From: Emydura subglobosa | Taxonomy: Eukaryota; Chordata; Testudines; Chelidae | Direction of reading: 5' to 3' | Assembly (NCBI GenBank): GCA_007922225.1 | Contig: ML679961.1 | Location: 63,483,885-63,547,884 of the forward strand | DNA length: 64,000 bases | Shown: positions 59,500-64,000 of the stretch, piece by piece | How the letters are laid out: each line of letters begins with the position of its first letter | Numbering within the stretch: position 1 is the stretch's first letter | Notes under the pieces: model-generated | What the model saw: only the letters and a program-made list of their open reading frames with translations | What the model was told of the DNA's origin: nothing | Databases searched by the model: none | Translations under genes and position numbers: made by a program

Positions 59500-59770
59500 G
59501 GGTATGTCTACACAGCAAAGAAAAACCCACAGCTGTCCCATGCCAGCTGACTCGGGATGCGGGGCTGTTTCATTGCTGCATAGACATCTGGCCTTGGGCT
59601 GGAGCCTGAGCCCTGGGATCCTCCCACCCCACAGGGTGCTAGAGCCCGGGTTCTATGCCGAGCCCAGATGTCTGCAGAGTAATGAAACAGTCCCACAGCC
59701 TGAGCCCCATGAGCCCAAGTCGACTGTCACGAGCCAGCCACGGGCGTCTAGTTGTTGTGTAGACATCCCC
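59500..59770. mobile_element. PIF/Harbinger-like MITE nested in the hAT element
   Basis: GGGTATGTCTACACAGC at left, TTGTTGTGTAGACATCCCC at right. Interior inverted CTGTTTCATTGCTGCATAGACATCTGG-type sequence mirrors CCAGATGTCTGCAG and AATGAAACAG. Flanks are TCA and TGA, an imperfect duplication. Confidence 0.85.
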
Positions 59771-60494
59771 TGAGAGGCTGTTGTTCCTTCCCTGCTGAAG
59801 CTGCGCAGCAGCTCCTGTGCTGGCCAGCTGCTGTATCACAGGGCAGGAAGATGGGAGAAGTTCTGATTTGTCTCTTGCCTGCTTCCCTGCTGGGCTGTGA
59901 GACCTCTAGAGAGAACAGGGCAGCAACTCAGGCTCTGCCTCCTCTGGAGCCTAAGGGAGTGCTTTGCAATGGATGGGCACCCTCCCTCCAACAGAAGCAC
60001 CCAGGGAGGGCGAGGAGAAGAAGCTGAGAAACAACCACAAAATATGGATCCCTGATTTTCTGCCATAGCACAGGTTAGAGCAGGCTGGAGCTGCTTTAAG
60101 TTGTGCCAGCTGGCAACCATTCCCTAGGGACCACATGCCAGCTGGGGATCACTGGAGTGCAGTGTACTCCAGACAATCCCCCTCACCCGCCTCTTCCAGG
60201 GGCACAGAGGAGGTGGCACAGGAGCCAGCTATGCACAAGGAAGTCTCCAGCACAAAACTTCTGGATGGTTTCTGCTCCTTGCTCACAAAGGGATTGGTAC
60301 AGGGCAGAGAATCTGACCCAGTGCACTAATTGTAGTCCCTTAACCTTCTTGAAATAATATATTTGGCCCTCAGGCTGATACGGTTGGACATCACTGCTGT
60401 AAAGTCTCACTAGGCACAAGAAATAGTTTGCAATCCACTGTCTAGAGGAGGCAAGGCCATACCTCTCAAACTTGAGTGCCTAGAGTTATGTACC

Positions 60495-60608
60495 TAAGTG
60501 GCTTGATCTTTAGAAGTCAGTGGGAGTTTGCAGGTGCTCAACACCTCTGGGGAAAAAATATCAAGCCACTATTTAAATTCTTAACTTAGGGACCCAAGTT
60601 TGTAAAAG
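60495..60608. repeat. Near-palindromic dispersed repeat (AGAAGTCAGTGGGAGT core)
   Basis: TACCTAAGTGGCTTGATCTT is mirrored by AATATCAAGCCACTATTTA, around GTCAGTGGGAGTTTGCAGG. Confidence 0.6.
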
Positions 60609-60903
60609 TTGGTTCTGTGTCCGTATGTGTATCTCTGTGCATATATTTATCTGTCTGAAGAATTAAATTAAACAGAAGTGTCAGGCTGGCAGAGACCTAT
60701 AAAATGTCAACCGTCCAGAAGAGTTTCATCTCTGCAGTAGCATTTGAAATACCACATGTGATACGGGAGAGGAATGGGGAGCTAGAGAGAGCTGGTATCA
60801 GATAGAACAGTAAATTGAGACCCACCGCTTGCAATAGACCCTGGCAATGTGTCACTCCAGGAACAAGTAGAGGAGAAAGCAGATTGACCTTGCTGCAAAT
60901 AGA

Positions 60904-61018
60904 GTGACCAGATGTCCTGATTTTATAGGGACAGTCCCGATATTCGGAGCTTTTTCTTATATAGGTACCTATTACCCTCCACCCTGTCCTGATTTTTCAC
61001 ACTTGCTCTCTGGTCACC
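60904..61018 (+). mobile_element. Short MITE with GTGACCAG ends (copy 2, complete)
   Basis: GTGACCAGATGTCCTGATTT, then GGACAGTCCCGATATTCGG, then TTCTTATATAGGTACCTATT, ending CACTTGCTCTCTGGTCACC. Opposite orientation to 6541-6642. Confidence 0.8.
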
Positions 61019-61461
61019 TTGGTTGCAAACAAAAATTACTTTTAAAGGCTGAAAAAGTCTACTGACGTATGAAATTTAGGCGCATAAATGAGATTTTTCC
61101 ATTTAGGGATCACAGTTTTACAGGATGGGGTTCTTTCATTATTGCATGCTCAGCCTCTTAAGAATTAATCGTCCTAACGGTTTTTGTTTGTTTTAATGTG
61201 GCAGAAAGGTGCGTATAGCTTGGTAGGATTAATGCACTGGCCATATGCCATCCCAAGTTAAAATCCTGATTTAGTCTCCAAACAGATTTTTGCTCCTTAC
61301 CTAGTTGAGATTTATATATGCTACAAAGCCATCTCCTAGGGTGGCAATATTGGCAGTCTCTTCTCTGGAGAGCTGCAGGGTTCATATGACAGAATAGTTA
61401 TTGCAGGCCAGAAACGAATGGAATTGCTGAAGGGGAGAGCTGGAGATGGATCTAGCTGAGA

Positions 61462-61560
61462 TGTACGCAGTCAGGATTGAGGTGCATTAGCAGAGCTGGG
61501 GGCTGGGACAGCAGTGTATGATTCAGGCCAGAACAGATTGTTGACCAGTCTGTGGCAGAC
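61462..61560 (+). repeat. ~70-bp motif family, copy 5
   Basis: TCAGGATTGAGGTGCATTAG, then CAGAGCTGGGGGCTGGGACA. It is followed by CTGTGAAATACAGCACAG and a TTTTAAATAAAGTGC sequence, partly shared downstream of the 45429 copy. Confidence 0.5.
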
Positions 61561-62189
61561 GTTTGCTCTGTGAAATACAGCACAGTTTCTTTTAAATAAA
61601 GTGCAGTGGTTTTATCATTTATGATAATCTTTCACCTTCTGCTCCCTTAATCAGCTGCTGCTACTGCAGCGGCAGCCTATTAGGAGGATGTAAGTGTGCT
61701 CAGACTCCCCTTTATAGATGATACACCAGACTCCCTGGTTAATTACAATATCTAACCACCTCTCTCCACTTTCTGGTCTGCTGTGTTTTCCTGAAGCTCT
61801 TAACAGAAGAAAGCAAGTACAAAGCAAAAATTTAAGACCCACTACAGACCAATTTCTGCCTTCGGTCCCCAGCCCCCTGCTTATTTGGCAGTTTTTAACA
61901 GCAGTAAACTATCAAGAAAAAAACCTAAACAGTTCCAAAACATAGCAGACTCTCCACGCTAGAAGCCTTGCTTTGAACTCCCGGTCTACACTTAAGGGAG
62001 CCCAGGAAGTTGTATAGTTCCAAACTGGCAAATTAACAAGGCCCACTGCCGGACAAACCTCTGCTGGCCCTGGATAAACCTTTGTACAAGAGATATGGTT
62101 TCTTTCCAAGAGCCAACTTGAGACTGGACACCGTCAGCTCAGAAGGATTCCTCCTCAGAACTCTGAAAGGCCAGAACTCCCATCACACA

Positions 62190-62360
62190 CACTGATCACC
62201 ATTCAAGTCCCAGCTCTGCCTCAGAATTTCTTTGTGATGTCAGGCCAGTCACTTAATCTCTCTGTGCCTTAGTTCCCCAGCTGGTTCCTACCCCAGAGGG
62301 ATGTTGCAAAGATAAATTCATTAATGTTTGTGAGATGCTCAGATACTGAGCTGACGGGGA
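62190..62360 (+). mobile_element. MIR-like SINE, sense
   Basis: TTCAAGTCCCAGCTCTGCCT (B-box-derived), GCCAGTCACTTAATCTCTCT, then GTGCCTTAGTTCCCC and GGGATGTTGCAAAGATAAAT. Good MIR order. Confidence 0.85.
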
Positions 62361-63901
62361 CCATGTAAGTAGATTACTAGAAGTGGCAACAGCGTATCAT
62401 GTGCATAATAAGCAAATGACTTTTGCAAGTGTTCAAAATTTGTAATGGGCATGTGACTAACGGTCTGTGGTTAAACTAGATTATGTTTGACAGGACCGCT
62501 GTCCTCTGTTTTGTTGGAGGTGAGGACACAGTAGAAGTCTTGGATGGGTCAAAGAGACCATTCCTCTCTGCAAGGTTTATTCTGGTAACTGGCAGTGAAT
62601 CCCTGCCATTGAAATATGCTGTAAGCCACTCTACTGTAGGTGGAGAGGAAAGGTACACAGCAGCCTGAGCTTTGTCCTCTCTGAACATTTCACCCTCCTT
62701 ACAGACAGATGTGTGGCTGGTACAACCAGAATCTGCGCTTCTTGCTGTTTGTTGCCTCTTGTCTTGTTCATTTCCACAGCAGTTGTCTACAGGATGCTGC
62801 TGATGAGGAGAGGAGGTATCAGAAAAAGAGAGGAGGAGGCATGGAATGGTCACAGGAGTGTCCAGAGAAGGTTGTTTCTGTGCAGTGAGAGCATCTCCGG
62901 GGGAGAAGTCTGCAAGAGGGAGGGGAGAGGGATAGCATGCAAGGGGCCTGGGAGCAGGATTCTGAGCTGCTTGGTGAGACAGTAAACTGTCAGAACTATC
63001 TGCATCATTGTAAGGAAAGAGAGAGAACCTGTCTGGCTGAGCCCTATTGAAAAACCTCTCGAGCCACTTGTGGGCTGAACAAATGCTCCATTCTAGATAG
63101 TTCTCTTATTTGAATGGATTTCAAAGCACCATTTGTAGTGAGTTTGTAAAAGCCAACAAGCAAACGTTTTGGGGGTTTGAGACTGTTTATCTGGCATGCT
63201 GGTTTTCATATGCCCTCTACTTCCACCCTTGAACATATAGCATCTAGCTCTGCATAGGGCCTGTGTAATGGCCTTCTCATGTTTCGACTCCAGTTCTTAT
63301 TGCATAATCAGTATTTTGACATTTCCAGACATGCTGGATTTTCCCTATGATTCTGGAGGACTCAGCTAGTCTCTTGCTCCTTTAAGTATTCCCTATAAGA
63401 GCTAGAAGCCACCCTTGCCCTTAGTATTAAATAAAAGCTTGAGGTCGTTTTTTTGCTTGATCCTTTCTCAGATAAACTCTCATTGTTTTCGGTAAGGACC
63501 GAGTGGATACTCAGTTAGCACCTCAGGATTTGAACCTTTATTATTTGGTTCCTTCCTCCCTCCCTTCAAATACTCGTACATCATTTGTTTATCCTGTCTC
63601 CTCTCACCCGGTATGCCATTGTTTAGCACAGCTATCTGTAATGCATGTTGCCTGGTATGTTAATCCTGTAACTATAGAATTAATTATCTCATTGTATATG
63701 AAAATAGAATAAGATCGAGTCCTTGTGGGCTGAGCTAGGAAACAGTAATAGAAACACATTGTTGCAACAGATGCTCTAACTTGCACCAGTTCTGACTAGT
63801 CTCAAGACAAAACTGTGCTTGAAAGCTACTGAGAAGTGAGCTATTTTCTAGAAGCTGGTAAGGCTGCCTATTTGTTCTCTTCCACTCCTTGGAATACCTT
63901 C
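62361..63901. other. Intron stretch, no recognised repeat
   Basis: GA-rich around 62800-62960; otherwise nothing assignable. Confidence 0.4.
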
Positions 63902-63903
63902 TA

Positions 63904-64000
63904 CAGTAGAACCTCAGAGTTATGAACACCTCAGGAATGGAGGTTGTTCATAGCTCTGAAATGTTTGTAGCTCTGAACAAAATGTTATGGTTGTTCTTTC
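63904..64000 (+). mobile_element. Tigger/mariner-like DNA transposon left end, cut by window edge
   Basis: TA followed by CAGTAGAACCTCAGAGTTAT, then GAACACCTCAGGAATGGAGG and GCTCTGAACAAAATGTTATG. It resembles an abundant turtle pogo/Tigger-type element from memory. The right end is outside the window. Confidence 0.5.

Larger units (their letters stand above)
58997..60396. mobile_element. Probable 1.4-kb hAT element with nested insertions
   Basis: Left end CCGTGGTGTCCAGCATGTGG; the reverse complement of the right end is CAGTGATGTCCAACCGTATC. The flanks CAGTAAAG (58989-58996) and CTGTAAAG (60397-60404) match at 7 of 8 positions. It contains the dispersed repeat 59131-59383 and the MITE 59500-59770. 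No transposase motif is visible in the remaining sequence. Confidence 0.5.
405..64000 (+). other. SLC8A3: Long SLC8A3 intron (5' part; acceptor not in window)
   Basis: Everything right of the donor looks intronic. Reading all six frames I saw no segment resembling the next NCX exons (expected to begin by completing Val and continuing with a KTI-type strand of Calx-beta domain 2). No other gene is recognisable. Mammalian SLC8A3 has very long introns around these exons, so an intron above 60 kb is expected. The acceptor must lie beyond 64000, although I cannot exclude a short exon that I failed to recognise by eye. Confidence 0.8.

Noticed and set aside
61974..62000. Possible MITE end (CCGGTCTACACTTAAGGG)
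   Set aside because: Lacks an inverted counterpart within a plausible distance.
1..64000. CRISPR arrays, operons, prokaryotic promoters or terminators
   Set aside because: The window is vertebrate intron; repeats present are transposons and microsatellites, not regularly spaced direct repeats with unique spacers.

Overview
This is vertebrate nuclear DNA, almost certainly from a non-avian sauropsid, most likely a turtle. Crocodilians are the main alternative. The evidence is several CR1 LINE copies, MIR-type SINEs, hAT elements and many short elements with GGGTATGTCTACA-like ends and 3-bp target duplications. That mixture is typical of turtle and crocodilian introns. Only one protein-coding exon is visible, at the extreme left edge.

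Positions 1-404 (+ strand) are the 3' part of a coding exon of SLC8A3, the plasma-membrane Na+/Ca2+ exchanger NCX3. They encode the end of Calx-beta domain 1, the hinge and the first half of Calx-beta domain 2. The exon stops at a consensus splice donor (GTAAGT, 405-410). The remaining 63.6 kb reads as a single long intron. I saw no second exon of this gene, no other gene and no functional RNA gene. Open frames of 60-220 codons in the intron are scattered, lack recognisable domains and mostly overlap repeats.

The intron is a mosaic of old, mostly 5'-truncated or non-autonomous transposons. (i) PIF/Harbinger-like MITEs lie at 3778-4019, 4251-4466, 4473-4697, 11833-11885, 24412-24645, 36540-36796, 39942-40165, 56659-56916 and 59500-59770. 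(ii) hAT-type elements lie at 5355-5648 and 12143-12442, both with exact 8-bp duplications. A probable 1.4-kb hAT at 58997-60396 carries two nested repeats. (iii) CR1 LINE fragments lie at 8420-8655 (-), 25143-25258 (-), 36889-37560 (-), 42110-43083 (+) and 46459-47010 (-), with an L2-like piece at 55790-56000 (+). (iv) MIR-like SINEs lie at 28490-28690, 49545-49775, 54735-54915 and 62190-62360. (v) A likely antisense LTR fragment lies at 10150-10920. (vi) Two GGTGACCAG-ended MITEs lie in opposite orientation at 6541-6642 and 60904-61018, and a Tigger-like terminus runs off the right edge at 63904.

Beyond these, the intron holds families I cannot name confidently: short near-palindromic elements with a TTGAAGTCAATGG-like core, a roughly 70-bp tandem motif containing GTGCATTGGCAG, and an AGGATAGGAAGTG family. 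Other notable items are a 141-bp snap-back element at 16097-16237, a CAG tract in a GC-rich minisatellite at about 45730-45960, a G-quadruplex motif, and alternating purine-pyrimidine tracts. I found nothing resembling a new multigene system. The interest lies in transposon structure and intron architecture.
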